A DNA stretch of 15,574 bases from an uncultured bacterium. Its GTDB lineage: Bacteria > Bacillota > Clostridia > Lachnospirales > Lachnospiraceae. The DNA is taken from the NCBI GenBank assembly GCA_947088515.1, contig CAMUHA010000061.1, positions 1 through 15,574 of the forward strand, given 5' to 3'. The notes under the pieces were generated by a model. The model had not been told where the DNA came from. It did not search any database and was given only the letters and a program-made list of their open reading frames with translations. Below are positions 15,462 through 15,574 of this stretch, in pieces. The stretch's first letter is position 1. Every line of letters starts with the position of its first letter. A program made the translations under genes and the position numbers.

Positions 15462-15574
15462 TTATAAACCATCTGCCACATCTTTCATATACTGTCCATA
15501 ATCCGTCTTCATCAAGGGCTCCGCTAATTTTAAAAGCTGCTGCCTGTCAATAAAGACTCTTTTATATGCAATTT
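15462..15574 (-). CDS. rfbA: Glucose-1-phosphate thymidylyltransferase, C-terminal end (partial)
   Basis: Only the last 36 residues and the TAA stop lie in the window; the gene enters from the right edge. The visible tail reads IAYKRVFIDRQQLLKLAEPL and then a Lys-rich stretch with YGQYMKDVADGL. This matches the conserved C-terminus of RmlA/RfbA (typically 'IA-x-R-x-G-F-I ... L-A-x-P-L-x-K-x-x-Y-G-Q-Y-L'). RmlA joins dTTP and glucose-1-phosphate into dTDP-glucose, the first step of dTDP-L-rhamnose synthesis in the cytoplasm. The next gene downstream, 63 bp away, is the rhamnose-pathway epimerase, which supports the call. No hairpin separates them, so they are probably co-transcribed. The identification rests on a short tail plus context. 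Confidence 0.85.
   Translation of the reverse strand, partial: IAYKRVFIDRQQLLKLAEPLMKTDYGQYMKDVADGL

Noticed and set aside
1..15574. Mobile elements, CRISPR arrays, tRNA or rRNA genes
   Set aside because: No transposase or integrase motif, no regularly spaced repeats and no RNA gene pattern were seen by eye on either strand.

Overview
The window is one stretch of a cell-surface polysaccharide (rhamnose-type) biosynthesis and export locus from a Gram-positive Firmicute, most likely a Lachnospiraceae/Clostridia relative. The evidence is AGGAGG-type ribosome binding sites, moderate-to-low GC, and a gene set of dTDP-rhamnose enzymes, Wzm/Wzt-type ABC exporter, multi-domain GT2 glycosyltransferases and a WbaP/WcaJ-type initiating transferase. 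The organism assignment is inference. Every gene lies on the minus strand, so transcription runs from high to low coordinates. No RNA gene, mobile element or CRISPR array was seen.

In order of transcription: the 3' end of rmlA/rfbA (15462-15574); rmlC/rfbC (14832-15398); an ABC-2 permease (Wzm type) with an unusual N-terminal extension; its ATPase (Wzt type) with a C-terminal Wzt-like domain; a 701-residue methyltransferase plus kinase-like plus beta-rich fusion; and two large tandem GT2 proteins (754 and 684 aa, overlapping by 11 bp). A good sigma-A promoter then lies at the end of the 684-aa gene and precedes a phosphoglucomutase/phosphomannomutase. A strong hairpin (4137-4164) separates this from a 461-aa GT2 protein, a 317-aa rhamnosyltransferase-like GT2 protein and a membrane polyprenyl-phosphate sugar-1-phosphate transferase. 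The first codons of another gene start at position 58 and run off the window.

How they fit together (inference from families): the mutase supplies hexose-1-phosphate; RmlA/RmlC and partners outside the window make dTDP-L-rhamnose; the WbaP-like enzyme puts the first sugar phosphate on undecaprenyl phosphate on the inner face of the membrane; the GT2 enzymes extend the chain; the methyltransferase/kinase fusion may modify the non-reducing end; and Wzm/Wzt exports the finished lipid-linked chain. No Wzx flippase or Wzy polymerase is seen in the window, which agrees with an ABC-transporter-dependent pathway.

The most interesting point is the methyltransferase-kinase fusion directly beside a Wzt with a C-terminal domain. 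This is the same pairing as the WbdD/Wzt chain-capping and export-recognition system of E. coli O9a, here in an apparent Gram-positive. Second is the set of tandem GT2 proteins in which different halves of the two GT-A domains look eroded.
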